From a bacterium (GTDB lineage Bacteria > Bacillota > Clostridia > Lachnospirales > Lachnospiraceae): a stretch of 64,000 nt of DNA. Positions 56,701-64,000 of this stretch are shown piece after piece (position 1 is the first letter of the stretch; the number at the start of each line of letters is the position of its first letter). The translations under genes were made by a program, and so were the position numbers. The notes under the pieces were generated by a model. The model saw nothing but the letters and a program-made list of their open reading frames with translations, did not search any database and had not been told where the DNA came from. The stretch is from positions 1 through 64,000 of the forward strand of contig JAMPFT010000002.1 of the NCBI GenBank assembly GCA_023664305.1. Direction: 5' to 3'.

Positions 56701-56962
56701 GGAGAATAAAAACATTGCTTTATGGCAAGCTCCTGTTGGCTTTTATAGAAGCAGTGGAAATGTTGATTCCTTTGAAACACTTCTGTATCATGACGATCAT
56801 ACTGGCCGTGCAAAGAATAAGATTTCGGGTCTTTACTACCTAACGAAGGAATATCCTGGCCTTTGGGGTACAATAGATAGCACAGAATCAGTGGACGGCG
56901 GCAGTGGATTAAAAGTGGAGGGGATTATGGTTTATTTTTGGGTCAATCCCTATGCGGAATAA
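53768..56962 (+). CDS. 1064-residue zinc-ribbon/TPR/TIR/membrane/repeat protein with DUF6273-like end
   Basis: Domains in order: zinc ribbon (CKMCG and CEYCG, residues 6-28), TPR-like helices (40-150), a TIR domain (155-295; EEPFDVFICYKETD, then AVWVRNEW), TPR-like helices (315-470), a membrane helix (483-502), a partial repeat, five 43-residue helical repeats (585-799) and a beta-rich DUF6273-like domain (about 850-1060; WLNTDYLKEHFSAEEQ). TIR residues Trp235 and Glu239 form the WxxxE pattern, so the NADase glutamate appears present. Thus TIR and zinc ribbon are cytoplasmic and the repeats outside. Similar TIR N-termini are widespread in Clostridia without known role. A defence or membrane-sensing function is plausible. 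Confidence 0.8.
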   Translation: MAVFKCKMCGGNLEVQEGMSICECEYCGTKQTLPKMNDQRRANLYDRANHFRRNNEFDKAMSMYEQILEEDREDAEAYWSLVLCTYGIEYVEDPTDHTRKPTVNRTQYTSVFADENYKAALKYADEKQRQLYEAEARQIDGIQKGILDISSQEEPFDVFICYKETDAAGQRTQDSVLANDLYHQLTQEGFKVFFARITLEDKLGSAYEPYIFAALNSAKVMVVLGTKPEYFNAVWVRNEWSRYLSLIKGGAKKVLIPAYKDMDPYDLPQEFSHLQSQDMGKLGFMQDLIRGIRKLTGADQAKQTAAAASGTPGNETAALLKRAFLFLEDGDFAKGDEYCERVLNLDPESGEAYLGKLMAQLKIRKREGLAQNPNTLEQEDAYQKVMRFGGDAVKKELEGYNQQIRKRLQEQQEKQREDSYQGALKLLESAVKSSQIQEGINRLKLLGGYKDTAERLAAAAEKLAQLEKKEREERKKRQRKATRIGIVLAAAVVVVAVIASAAVKRNQYNQAVQAAESLLQAGDYDGAYRQFADLTGEEKAKEEVAKAMGDVAEKAVEEGEYRRVFELLRGMSSYANDPEEEATRLGNAMFQSAQEYVRQGVYDKADELLSSIEALPGGADVTEAAARLGSALYQAAQEHTSAGEYEKAEELLAVIGKLPESTDTVEAATQFGNGIYQAALQYVNAKEYAKVSEPLVLLEKIPVAIDTSEAAAQLSNAMYQMAQEDADAGESASAKQLLREIGKLPGTADRSEAATRFADAMYLAVQQCVSLEEYARVDELFSLIGEIPDTVKRSEEGARLAEIIYRTTLNYLKENQNEKAEAPYALMEQEAMAAYRIPIEDTKVELARASVGKKVSFGHTGEYGSSCTVVERNENGEVLLYWKHYDSFSINAFQSSWKDSFIRKWLNTDYLKEHFSAEEQALILTKTIQNESFQIDAEYHVVDEDNIWNVRQELETTEDKLFLPLLSDAWLDTFNKWKENKNIALWQAPVGFYRSSGNVDSFETLLYHDDHTGRAKNKISGLYYLTKEYPGLWGTIDSTESVDGGSGLKVEGIMVYFWVNPYAE

Positions 56963-57020
56963 CGATAATTACAGGAGATAAAAGTCAGAAAACATTACGG
57001 ATAAAGAAAAGGAGAATCTT

Positions 57021-57530
57021 ATGGACGATCGACAGAAGCAGCTGATGGATTTCCTGGAGAAGATTGGAGAAGCGCAGGAGAAGAAGCGTAACAAAAAGCA
57101 GAAAACGGAGAGTATCGTTGACGGCGGAAAACAGATCGAAGAGCTGCTGAGGGTGGAGGGTCTGATACCGAGGGAATCGGAAATTGAACTGACCGAGCCG
57201 GAAATCGAGAAGCTGAAGGACGCCTGCCTGAAGCTGCGGGAGGATGGCGTAGAGACCATCAATGTAAGTACGGCGTTAAATGCGCTGTGTGTTTCCGTGC
57301 TATCATTGATTTTGTCAGCGTCGGCAACTGTGATGTCGCTGGTAAAGGACGTACACATTTCCTACTTGTTTGTAGCTGTATTTGCCGGGCTGTCGATTGT
57401 GGCAATCATCGGAATCGTATTTGCTCTGTTCCTTTTCTGTGGCAGGATAAAAGGAAATGCAAAACGGGCTGATCGCTACCGAAATGCCTATATTGAGCTG
57501 AGCCTTATGCAGAAAAATACTGCTGTATAA
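57021..57530 (+). CDS. Small membrane protein with coiled-coil N-terminus
   Basis: A 169-residue protein with a charged helical N-terminal half (about residues 1-80, QKQLMDFLEKIGEAQEKKRN) and two hydrophobic helices (about 90-110 and 115-140). AAAGGAGAA precedes the ATG. Last gene of the SPFH-TIR unit. No family recognised. Confidence 0.7.
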   Translation: MDDRQKQLMDFLEKIGEAQEKKRNKKQKTESIVDGGKQIEELLRVEGLIPRESEIELTEPEIEKLKDACLKLREDGVETINVSTALNALCVSVLSLILSASATVMSLVKDVHISYLFVAVFAGLSIVAIIGIVFALFLFCGRIKGNAKRADRYRNAYIELSLMQKNTAV

Positions 57531-57566
57531 CGCGCCCCAAAAGCGGCCGCACAGATGGAAAAACAG

Positions 57567-57595
57567 CAGGGGAGCTGGCATTGCCGGTTCCCCTG
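57567..57595 (+). terminator. Hairpin after the SPFH-TIR unit
   Basis: CAGGGGA and TCCCCTG flank GGC/GCC. The T-run is missing, so efficiency is uncertain. Confidence 0.45.
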
Positions 57596-57786
57596 AAAAT
57601 ATGCCCTTAAGTCACATGGGTTTTCACTATATTACATGCTGTTTCGGATTCCCTTAACAGTGATTTTAGTGATGGGAAAAAGGAGTTTGTCAAAGGGGGT
57701 GCGTCCGGTCGATCAACAGAAAATACGACATAAAAATATGACAAAAAAACGACAAAAGAATATAAATAATTATTTCCGGAAATGTA

Positions 57787-57815
57787 TTGTCAACATTCGG
57801 ACGATCTGTTATAAT
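57787..57815 (+). promoter_or_regulatory. Promoter of the heptad-repeat protein gene
   Basis: TTGTCA at 57787-57792 and a perfect TATAAT at 57810-57815 are 17 bases apart, with T-rich sequence after. The 450-base spacer 57531-57982 holds no other recognisable gene; the short open frame within is A/T-rich and lysine-rich without a ribosome-binding site. Confidence 0.75.
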
Positions 57816-57982
57816 TTTTTTAAGCATAATTCTTTGAACAAACATCTTTTATTCTATCAGAATCTATCTGTATGGTCTCAACGAATTCTATGCTTTTCAT
57901 CACATTATTTTAAACAGGCATAGGGTCGGAGAGGCAGAAGCCGTTCAGGTGTCTTTTGCGTACCCTATGGAAAAGGAGGTAC

Positions 57983-58519
57983 ATGAAGGAAGACGGAAAA
58001 AAAGATCGACGCTCAAAAGGCAAAGAGGCCGTAACGAGGGTCATCGGGGAACAGGAAAGAGAATTTGACAGAAGGGAGATTGCTATGACAGACAGTGAAA
58101 AATTGGATCAGATATTGAAGGCGATGAGTGCTTTGGACGGGAAGGTGAACGCCCTGGATGAGAAGGTGAATGCTTTGGACGGGAAAGTGAACGCTCTGGA
58201 TGAGAAGGTGAACGCTTTGGACGGGAAGGTGAACGCTTTGGACGGGAAAGTGAACGCCCTGGATGAGAAGGTGAATACTCTTGACAGGAAGGTAAATGCC
58301 CTTGGTATAGAGCTAAAGGAGGTAAAACAGAAGGTAGTCAAGACGGAAGTGATCGTTGAAAATGAGATTCGCGTGAATATCATGCGTGTAGCGGAAGGGC
58401 ATTTCGACTTGTCGAGAAAGCTGAATGAATGTATTCGGATCTCCGGCGAAATTAAGGATAAACAGGAGATACAGGATATTTTTATCAATATGCACGAAAA
58501 TCGGTTGAAGGCTTTGTGA
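57983..58519 (+). CDS. Heptad-repeat coiled-coil protein
   Basis: A 178-residue protein with a basic N-terminus, then eight near-identical heptads (ALDGKVN, ALDEKVN; one TLDRKVN) and a long amphipathic helix to the C-terminus. This is a parallel coiled-coil stalk. AGGAGGT lies immediately before the ATG at 57983; the ATG at 58085 with GGGAG 6 bases upstream is an alternative start and would lose the basic segment. No membrane helix. Function unknown; such proteins occur as phage-, sporulation- or cell-division-associated coils, but nothing here decides. Confidence 0.72.
   Translation: MKEDGKKDRRSKGKEAVTRVIGEQEREFDRREIAMTDSEKLDQILKAMSALDGKVNALDEKVNALDGKVNALDEKVNALDGKVNALDGKVNALDEKVNTLDRKVNALGIELKEVKQKVVKTEVIVENEIRVNIMRVAEGHFDLSRKLNECIRISGEIKDKQEIQDIFINMHENRLKAL
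58130..58297 (+). repeat. Eight 21-base tandem repeats encoding heptads
   Basis: Units of 21 bases (GCTTTGGACGGGAAGGTGAA and variants) encode ALDxKVN eight times. High identity suggests recent expansion and possible copy-number variation. Confidence 0.9.
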
Positions 58520-58535
58520 TATGCTCGCATGCCTC

Positions 58536-58564
58536 TTGCGTTTTCCGAAAAAAGAGTGTAAGAT
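58536..58564 (+). promoter_or_regulatory. Promoter of the ZTP-riboswitch transcript
   Basis: TTGCGT at 58536-58541 and TAAGAT at 58559-58564 have a 17-base spacer. Transcription would start at about 58571, the exact 5' edge of the riboswitch. Confidence 0.65.
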
Positions 58565-58570
58565 ATTGTC

Positions 58571-58648
58571 AACGGCTGCATGACTGGCGGAAGTAGGAGC
58601 ACCTACGGGGAGTGTGGCAGAAGAAGATAAGCCGACCGCCTGGGCACC
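58571..58648 (+). promoter_or_regulatory. ZTP (pfl) riboswitch aptamer
   Basis: P1 is CGGCT (58573-58577) with AGCCG (58630-58634). The family hallmarks are visible: TGACTGGCG after the first strand and the 3' ACCGCCTGGGCA (58635-58646) that forms the pseudoknot and ligand pocket. ZTP/ZMP binding would report low 10-formyl-tetrahydrofolate. It is followed by a terminator and by the two last enzymes of IMP synthesis. Confidence 0.92.
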
Positions 58649-58679
58649 ACCTGAATTTGTGATGCTCAGGCGGTCTTTT
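58634..58679 (+). terminator. Riboswitch-controlled terminator
   Basis: GACCGCCTG (58634-58642) pairs with CAGGCGGTC (58667-58675), then TTTT. Its 5' arm reuses the aptamer pseudoknot strand, so ligand binding should prevent termination. Confidence 0.85.
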
Positions 58680-58766
58680 GCGCGAATCAGCAGACTCTGC
58701 TGATTCCGAACCGGCGGAGCCCCGAAAAGCAGGGGAGTCTGCCGCTCTCAGAAGAGGAGGAGAAGA

Positions 58767-59474
58767 ATGTTACAACTGGATCAGGAACTGAAAAACAACG
58801 AGTACCCCGGGCGTGGGATTGTGATCGGGCGTTCGGAGGACGGTAAGTACGCGGTGACGGCGTATTTTATCATGGGGAGGAGCTCCAACAGCAGAAACCG
58901 TGTCTTTGTGACGGAAGGAGAAGGAATCCGCACCCAGGCTTTTGATCTTTCGAAGCTGGAGGATCCCAGTCTGGTCATTTATGCGCCGGTGCGTGTATTG
59001 GGGAGCCGGACGATCGTGACGAACGGCGACCAGACGGATACGGTATACGACGGACTGCAAAGCGGACTGACCTTTGAACAGGCGCTTGGAAGCAGAGAGT
59101 TTGAGCCGGACGGCCCTAATTACACTCCCAGGATTTCGGGACTTTTGCATGTGGAAAAAGGCAGCTATGATTTTTCCATGTCAATCTTAAAGAGCAACGG
59201 AGGGGATCCTTCCTGCTGTAACCGATATACCTTTACCTATGATCATCCGGCGGCGGGGGAGGGAAGGTTTCTCCATACTTACATGCATGACGGAAATCCG
59301 CTGCCGAGCTTCGAGGGAGAGCCGAAGCGGGTAAGGCTTTGGGGGGATATCGACAGCTTTACGCAGACAGTCTGGGAGAGCTTAAATCAGGACAACAAGG
59401 TATCGCTTTTTGTGCGGTATATTGAGATCGGGACAGGGGAGTACGAGACACGGATTTGCAACAAGAACCGGTAA
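58767..59474 (+). CDS. IMP cyclohydrolase (PurO-like)
   Basis: A 235-residue enzyme that closes FAICAR to IMP. It belongs to the IMP_cyclohyd family, better known from archaea (PurO), and not to the N-terminal half of bifunctional PurH. Motifs: NNEYPGRGIVIG near the start, then TYDNGD-like 'IVTNGDQTDTV' and PNYTPRISG. GAGGAGGAG precedes the ATG. It lies directly after the ZTP riboswitch. The last codons and the stop belong to a 54-base tandem repeat. Confidence 0.88.
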   Translation: MLQLDQELKNNEYPGRGIVIGRSEDGKYAVTAYFIMGRSSNSRNRVFVTEGEGIRTQAFDLSKLEDPSLVIYAPVRVLGSRTIVTNGDQTDTVYDGLQSGLTFEQALGSREFEPDGPNYTPRISGLLHVEKGSYDFSMSILKSNGGDPSCCNRYTFTYDHPAAGEGRFLHTYMHDGNPLPSFEGEPKRVRLWGDIDSFTQTVWESLNQDNKVSLFVRYIEIGTGEYETRICNKNR

Positions 59475-59601
59475 ATTGACATTGCGGAAAGAAACAGAGA
59501 ATGATGAATTTGCAACAAGAATCGGTAAACTGACATTGCGGAAAGAAGCAGAGAATGATGAATTTGCAACAAGAACCGGTAAATTGACATTGCTGAAAAA
59601 G
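59454..59601 (+). repeat. 54-base tandem repeat across the cyclohydrolase stop codon
   Basis: Copies begin at 59454, 59508 and 59562, each starting ATTTGCAACAAGAA; the third is truncated. The first copy contains the last codons and stop of the cyclohydrolase gene. Each unit carries TTGACA. Confidence 0.9.
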
Positions 59602-59617
59602 AAAGGAACAGAAAACC

Positions 59618-60796
59618 ATGAAAGAGATCGAACTGAAATACGGGTGTAACCCGAACCAGAAGCCTTCCCGGATTTTTATGGAGGACGGCAGCGAGCTGCC
59701 GGTAACCGTGCTCAACGGCAGGCCCGGCTATATTAACTTTCTGGACGCTTTTAACGGCTGGCAGCTGGTGAAGGAGCTGAAGGAGGCTACAGGACTTCCC
59801 GCGGCGACTTCTTTCAAGCATGTGTCTCCTGCGGGAGCGGCGGTAGGGCTTCCCCTGGACGAAACACTGGCGAAGATTTACTGGGTGGACGACCTGGGGG
59901 AGCTTTCCCCGTTGGCCTGTGCTTACGCAAGGGCGAGGGGCGCGGACAGAATGTCTTCCTTCGGAGATTTTATCGCGTTGTCCGACACCTGTGACAGGGA
60001 TACTGCGCGGCTGATCAAGAGAGAGGTTTCCGACGGCGTTATCGCGCCTGACTTTACCGAGGAGGCGCTGGCAATTTTAAAAACAAAAAAGAACGGAAAT
60101 TATAATGTGATCAGGATGGACGCTTCTTACACGCCTGCCTCCGTAGAAAAAAAGCAGGTTTACGGAATTACCTTTGAGCAGGGAAGAAACGAACTGGATG
60201 TTGACGGCGGCCTGCTTTCCAATATCGTCACCGTAAGCAAAGAGATTCCAAAGGAGGCGCTGATCGATATGAAGATCGCGCTGATCACCCTGAAGTATAC
60301 GCAGTCAAACTCGGTCTGCTATGTAAAGGGGGGGCAGGCGATCGGGATCGGAGCCGGTCAGCAGTCCCGCATCCACTGCACCAGGCTGGCGGGGCAGAAG
60401 GCGGATAACTGGTTCCTCCGTCAGTCCCCTCAGGTGATGGGATTGGATTTTCTGGAGGGACTGGGAAGGGCTGACAGGGACAACGCCATCGATGTCTACA
60501 TGGGCGATGAATGCATGGATATCCTGGCGGACGGCGCGTGGGAGAAGATTTTCAGGACGAAGCCGCCTGTGTTTGGCCGGGAAGAAAAACGCGCGTGGCT
60601 GGATCGTCTGCAGGACGTTACCCTGGGCTCCGACGCTTTCTTTCCTTTCTCCGACAATATCGAGAGAGCGCACAAGAGCGGCGTGAAATACATTGCCCAG
60701 CCGGGCGGCTCCGTCCGGGATGACGCCGTTATCGCATGCTGCGACAAGTATGATATGGTGATGGCTTTTACCGGGATCAGGCTGTTCCATCATTGA
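59618..60796 (+). CDS. AICAR transformylase (stand-alone PurH transformylase domain)
   Basis: A 392-residue enzyme that formylates AICAR with 10-formyl-tetrahydrofolate. Motifs of the PurH transformylase domain are present: KHVSPAGAAVG, the Lys in QSNSVCYVKGGQ, RIHCTRLAGQKAD and FFPFSDNIERA. The IMP cyclohydrolase domain of bifunctional PurH is absent and replaced by the preceding gene. AAAGGA precedes the ATG. Both genes sit behind the ZTP riboswitch, which senses the substrate that accumulates when this step lacks folate. Confidence 0.92.
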   Translation: MKEIELKYGCNPNQKPSRIFMEDGSELPVTVLNGRPGYINFLDAFNGWQLVKELKEATGLPAATSFKHVSPAGAAVGLPLDETLAKIYWVDDLGELSPLACAYARARGADRMSSFGDFIALSDTCDRDTARLIKREVSDGVIAPDFTEEALAILKTKKNGNYNVIRMDASYTPASVEKKQVYGITFEQGRNELDVDGGLLSNIVTVSKEIPKEALIDMKIALITLKYTQSNSVCYVKGGQAIGIGAGQQSRIHCTRLAGQKADNWFLRQSPQVMGLDFLEGLGRADRDNAIDVYMGDECMDILADGAWEKIFRTKPPVFGREEKRAWLDRLQDVTLGSDAFFPFSDNIERAHKSGVKYIAQPGGSVRDDAVIACCDKYDMVMAFTGIRLFHH

Positions 60797-60848
60797 GAGG
60801 CGGTGCAAAAGATCAGACGCGATCGCGGATTTCAGTGCGGCGAAATAC

Positions 60849-60878
60849 TTGATAATATACCGGCATTTGTGATATGAT
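60849..60878 (+). promoter_or_regulatory. Promoter of glnS
   Basis: TTGATA at 60849-60854 and TATGAT at 60873-60878 (with TGA before it, extended -10) are 18 bases apart. Confidence 0.6.
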
Positions 60879-60939
60879 AAAAGAAGGAGATTTGTTTGAA
60901 AAAACGAAATGAAATGCTGGAAAGGCAAGGAACGAACCT

Positions 60940-62616
60940 ATGAGTGAGACGGAATCAAGGAATTTTATTCAGACGATTATCGATAAGGATCTGGCGGAGG
61001 GCGCCTGCGACACCGTGCATACGCGCTTTCCGCCGGAGCCCAACGGATATCTGCATATCGGTCATGCGAAGGCGATTCTGACGAATTACAGTCTGGCGAA
61101 GGAGTACGGCGGGAAGTTCAACATGCGCTTTGACGATACAAACCCCACGAAAGAAGATATTGAGTTTGTGGAGTCGATCAAGGAGGATGTAAAATGGCTG
61201 GGGGCCGACTGGGAGGACCGGCTGTTTTTCGCCTCCGATTATTTCGGACAGATGTATGAGGCGGCGGTGAAGCTGATCAGGAAGGGAAAGGCCTATGTGT
61301 CCGATCTCACCGCGGAACAGATCCGGGAATACAGGGGTTCCTTTACGGAGCCGGGCAGGGAGGATCCTTACAGCACACGCTCCGTAGAGGAGAATCTGAA
61401 GCTGTTTCAGGAGATGAAGGACGGCGTTTACGGAGACGGGGAAAAGGTGCTCAGGGCCCGTATCGACATGGCGTCACCCAATATTAACATGCGGGATCCG
61501 GTGATCTACCGGGTAGCGCATATGACGCATCACAATACCGGGGACGCCTGGTGCGTTTATCCGATGTATGACTTTGCGCACCCCATCGAGGATGCGATCG
61601 AGGGAATCACTCATTCCATCTGTACGTTGGAATTTGAGGATCACAGGCCGCTTTACGACTGGGTGGTGAGGGAGCTGGAGTATCCGCACCCGCCCAAACA
61701 GATCGAGCAGGCGAAGCTGTATTTGAAGAATGTGGTCACGGGGAAGCGTTACATCAAAAAGCTGGTGCAGGACGGCGTTGTGGACGGCTGGGACGACCCC
61801 AGGCTGGTATCCATTGCCGCGCTGCGGCGCAGGGGCTTTACGCCCGAGTCCATCCGCAGGTTTGTGGAGATGTGCGGCGTGTCGAAGGCCCAGTCGGTAG
61901 CGGACTATGCGGCGCTGGAATACTGTATCAGGGAAGATCTGAAGACCGCCGCGCCGCGCTATATGGCTGTGCTTGATCCGATCAGGCTGGTGATCGACAA
62001 TTATCCCGGGGGACAGAATGAACTGCTCTCGGGCGTGAACAATCCGGAGAATGAGGCTTTGGGCACGCGGGTAATTCCGTTTGGCAGGGAACTGTACATT
62101 GAGCGGGAGGATTTTATGGAGGAACCGCCCAAAAAGTATTTCCGCTTATTCCCCGGCAACGAGGTCCGGCTGATGAACGCTTACTTTGTGACCTGTACAG
62201 GCTGCGTCAAGGATGAGGCGGGCAATGTGACGGAGGTTCACTGCACCTATGACCCGGCTTCGAAGGGAGGAAACAGCCCCGACGGCAGGAAGGTAAAGGG
62301 AACGATTCACTGGGTGGCGGCTAAGACGGCGATACCCGCGGAGGCGCGTCTTTATGAGAACCTGATCGACGAAGAGCAGGCCGACGAAAAGGGAGCAATC
62401 TATAACGAGGCGGGGGAGCTTTATCTTAACCCTGATTCCCTTGTAGTGAAGAAATGTTACCTGGAGCCTGCGTTTGCGGGCGCAGCGGCCTACGACAGAT
62501 TTCAGTTTGTGAGACAGGGTTTCTTCTGTGTGGACGCCAAAGATTCCACGCCGGATCATCTTGTGTTCAACAGGATCGTATCGCTGAAGAGTTCCTTCGT
62601 GCTGCCGAAGCAGTGA
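60940..62616 (+). CDS. glnS: Glutaminyl-tRNA synthetase
   Basis: A 558-residue class I synthetase. The HIGH-type motif is [14 protein letters not shown]; the MSK-type loop is [26 protein letters not shown] and the two C-terminal beta-barrels are complete. GlnRS is of eukaryotic/proteobacterial origin and reached some Clostridia by transfer. The same window encodes GatCAB, so Gln-tRNA can form directly and GatCAB may serve mainly Asn-tRNA. Confidence 0.95.
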   Translation: MSETESRNFIQTIIDKDLAEGACDTVHTRFPPEPNGYLHIGHAKAILTNYSLAKEYGGKFNMRFDDTNPTKEDIEFVESIKEDVKWLGADWEDRLFFASDYFGQMYEAAVKLIRKGKAYVSDLTAEQIREYRGSFTEPGREDPYSTRSVEENLKLFQEMKDGVYGDGEKVLRARIDMASPNINMRDPVIYRVAHMTHHNTGDAWCVYPMYDFAHPIEDAIEGITHSICTLEFEDHRPLYDWVVRELEYPHPPKQIEQAKLYLKNVVTGKRYIKKLVQDGVVDGWDDPRLVSIAALRRRGFTPESIRRFVEMCGVSKAQSVADYAALEYCIREDLKTAAPRYMAVLDPIRLVIDNYPGGQNELLSGVNNPENEALGTRVIPFGRELYIEREDFMEEPPKKYFRLFPGNEVRLMNAYFVTCTGCVKDEAGNVTEVHCTYDPASKGGNSPDGRKVKGTIHWVAAKTAIPAEARLYENLIDEEQADEKGAIYNEAGELYLNPDSLVVKKCYLEPAFAGAAAYDRFQFVRQGFFCVDAKDSTPDHLVFNRIVSLKSSFVLPKQ

Positions 62617-62860
62617 GGACGGCAGCAGAAGAGAAACAGCCCGATTGAGTGGGCAGAGAAAGTGCCGGTTACGGCGCGGACAACCGGAAGCGGTGTGCTA
62701 AAAGGAGGCAGTCGAAACCGGGGGCACTGCAGAAGGAGACAGCCGGAAGCGGTGCAGAGAGAAGCCGACGGTATGAAGACAGCGCAGGGAGAGCGGTGCA
62801 GGGAGGCAGCAGGAAACAGGAAAAGGAGCTTCCGCAGAGGCGGATTGGAGGTAGTTAAGA
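62617..62860 (+). other. Purine-rich spacer before the DUF2225 gene
   Basis: Highly A/G-rich on the plus strand with repeated CCGGAAGCGGTG units near 62685 and 62745. No gene, terminator or promoter could be fixed. Confidence 0.5.
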
Positions 62861-63724
62861 ATGGGATTGTTATCAGGACTTCGAAAGCTTGGGCTGGGCG
62901 GGCTCGAGGGAATGGAAATTTATGAAGAGGAGGAGACAAAGCAGAAGGCCGCGGCGGCCGCCGTGCCCGTAAAGGTTGAGGAAAAGGATCTGATTTATGA
63001 CAAAAGCTTTACCTGTCCGGTCTGCGGTCAGGAGTTTTCGGCCAAAATCATGAAGTCGGGCAAGGCGAAGCTGGTCGGCACCGATTGGGATCTGCGCGCC
63101 AGGTACGACGGAATCGACGCGGTAAAATATGACGTGCTGCTTTGCAATAAATGCGGTTATTCGGCGCTGAGCAGATATTTTAACAGCATTATCAGCGCGC
63201 AGTCCAAGCTGATTCGGGAGAAAATCAGTCCCGGCGTACATATCGATGAGAGCTCCGGCGAGACCTACAGCTATGAGCAGGCGTTTGAGCGGTATCAGCT
63301 GGCGCTTGCCTGCGCGGTGGTGAAGAAGGCAAAGGCCAGCGAAAAAGCGTACATTTGCTTAAAGAGCGCCTGGCTGCTGCGGGGCTGGCGGGAGAGCCTG
63401 CAGGAAGACGGGAAGGAAAGCGCCAAGGAGGACGCAAAGCTGTCGGAGGAACTGGCGAAGCAGGAACTCGAATATCTGCAGAACGCTTACAAGGGATTTG
63501 TGGAGGCCAGAAAGTCGGAGAGCTTTCCGATGTGCGGCATGGACGAGATCACCGTGGATTATCTTCTGGCGGTGCTGGCGTCAAAATTCAGGAAGTATGA
63601 TGTGGCCAGCAAGCTGGTGGCGGGTATCCTGACTTCCTCCTCGGCCAACGCAAGGATCAAGGAGAAGGCGAGAGACCTGAAGGAACAGATACTGGCGGAT
63701 ATGAAAAAGCAGTCCGGCGAATGA
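62861..63724 (+). CDS. DUF2225 family protein
   Basis: A 287-residue cytoplasmic protein. A zinc-ribbon core (TCPVCGQEF and LCNKCGYSA, about residues 51-100) precedes a helical, TPR-like tail (YEQAFERYQLALACAV). This matches DUF2225 proteins of Firmicutes, which have no assigned function. GGAGG precedes the ATG. Confidence 0.85.
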   Translation: MGLLSGLRKLGLGGLEGMEIYEEEETKQKAAAAAVPVKVEEKDLIYDKSFTCPVCGQEFSAKIMKSGKAKLVGTDWDLRARYDGIDAVKYDVLLCNKCGYSALSRYFNSIISAQSKLIREKISPGVHIDESSGETYSYEQAFERYQLALACAVVKKAKASEKAYICLKSAWLLRGWRESLQEDGKESAKEDAKLSEELAKQELEYLQNAYKGFVEARKSESFPMCGMDEITVDYLLAVLASKFRKYDVASKLVAGILTSSSANARIKEKARDLKEQILADMKKQSGE

Positions 63725-63745
63725 GACCCGTCCGGGGAGACGATT

Positions 63746-64000
63746 ATGTATGACATGACGATCCGGCTGCAGACGGACGGCAGAGTCTGCCTGTATGAGC
63801 AAATTTATGAGCATATCAAGAGAGAAATCAGGGATGGGAAGCTTCTCGAGGGGGAGAGGCTTCCCTCTACGCGTTCTCTGGCGGAATATCTGCAGGTGGC
63901 CAGAAGCACGGTGGATTACGCCTACGGACAGCTGCAGGACGAGGGCTATATTGAAGCAAGGCCCTGCAGGGGTTATTTTGTCTGTCCGCTGGAGGGATTG
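63746..64000 (+). CDS. GntR/MocR-type regulator, 5' part
   Basis: Cut by the end of the window after 85 codons. The start MYDMTIRLQTDG is followed by a GntR winged helix (LYEQIYEHIKREI, RLPSTRSLAEYLQVARSTVD, YGQLQDEGYIEARPCRGYFV). The YEQIYEHIKREI..G.L..G..LPS pattern and the ending GYFV suggest a MocR/PdxR-type protein with an aminotransferase domain downstream, which cannot be verified here. Confidence 0.75.
   Translation, partial: MYDMTIRLQTDGRVCLYEQIYEHIKREIRDGKLLEGERLPSTRSLAEYLQVARSTVDYAYGQLQDEGYIEARPCRGYFVCPLEGL

Noticed and set aside
57636-57923. 95-codon A/T-rich frame before the heptad-repeat gene
   Set aside because: No ribosome-binding site; it overlaps a good promoter for the next gene.
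58130-58297. CRISPR-like array
   Set aside because: Repeats are contiguous 21-base units without spacers and are in frame with a coiled-coil protein.

Overview
The window looks like a chromosomal segment of a Gram-positive gut anaerobe of the class Clostridia, most probably Lachnospiraceae. Support comes from strong AGGAGG ribosome-binding sites, sigma-A promoters, a Tad pilus locus of clostridial type, LL-diaminopimelate aminotransferase (DapL), GatCAB next to lysine-pathway genes, a ZTP riboswitch in front of a split IMP-synthesis pair, and several domains of unknown function typical of that family. No rRNA, tRNA, CRISPR array, phage or insertion sequence was recognised. Species cannot be fixed from sequence alone.

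Layout. 1-11.2 kb is a plant-polysaccharide block: GH27 alpha-galactosidase, small conserved genes, a GH127 beta-L-arabinofuranosidase, and a LacI regulator divergent from DUF5692 membrane protein, xylulokinase-type kinase, DUF4867 protein and an L-fucose/L-arabinose isomerase-family enzyme. 11.2-22.4 kb holds a HelD-type helicase with a large palindromic leader, a MATE exporter, a GH2 glycosidase, an Lsa-like ABC-F ribosome-protection gene behind a long attenuator leader with a three-codon upstream ORF, and an ArsR-type regulator with a palindromic operator divergent from a GH51 arabinofuranosidase. A 37-codon membrane peptide with its own strong promoter lies at 22.5 kb.

22.7-32.8 kb is a complete-looking Tad (type IVb pilus) operon: CpaF-type ATPase, TadB, TadC, Flp pilin, two pseudopilin-like proteins, CpaB, a 1395-residue secreted InlB-repeat/glycine-rich protein and a TadV prepilin peptidase. 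It contains unusual hairpin clusters. 32.8-40.2 kb is mixed: glycosyltransferase, HisC-like aminotransferase, small export protein, methyltransferase, Hsp33, NAD synthetase and a membrane-anchored protein. 40.2-47.8 kb is nitrogen and amino-acid metabolism: glutamine synthetase behind a hexaloop terminator hairpin, an ANTAR regulator, DapF, DapL and GatCAB. 47.8-51.0 kb has two small membrane proteins and IMP dehydrogenase.

51.1-57.5 kb is the most interesting unknown: five co-directional genes for an SPFH protein ending in zinc ribbons, a membrane/coiled-coil protein, a zinc-ribbon membrane protein, a 1064-residue zinc-ribbon/TIR/TPR/membrane/43-residue-repeat/DUF6273-like protein and a two-helix membrane protein. 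Its leading promoter has a G9 tract in the spacer. 57.9-64 kb contains a heptad-repeat coiled-coil protein, a ZTP riboswitch with terminator, IMP cyclohydrolase and AICAR transformylase as separate genes, glutaminyl-tRNA synthetase, a DUF2225 protein and the start of a GntR/MocR regulator.

A recurring theme is RNA-level control (at least six leaders with hairpins or terminators) and tandem duplications that begin inside the 3' end of a gene and run into the following spacer.
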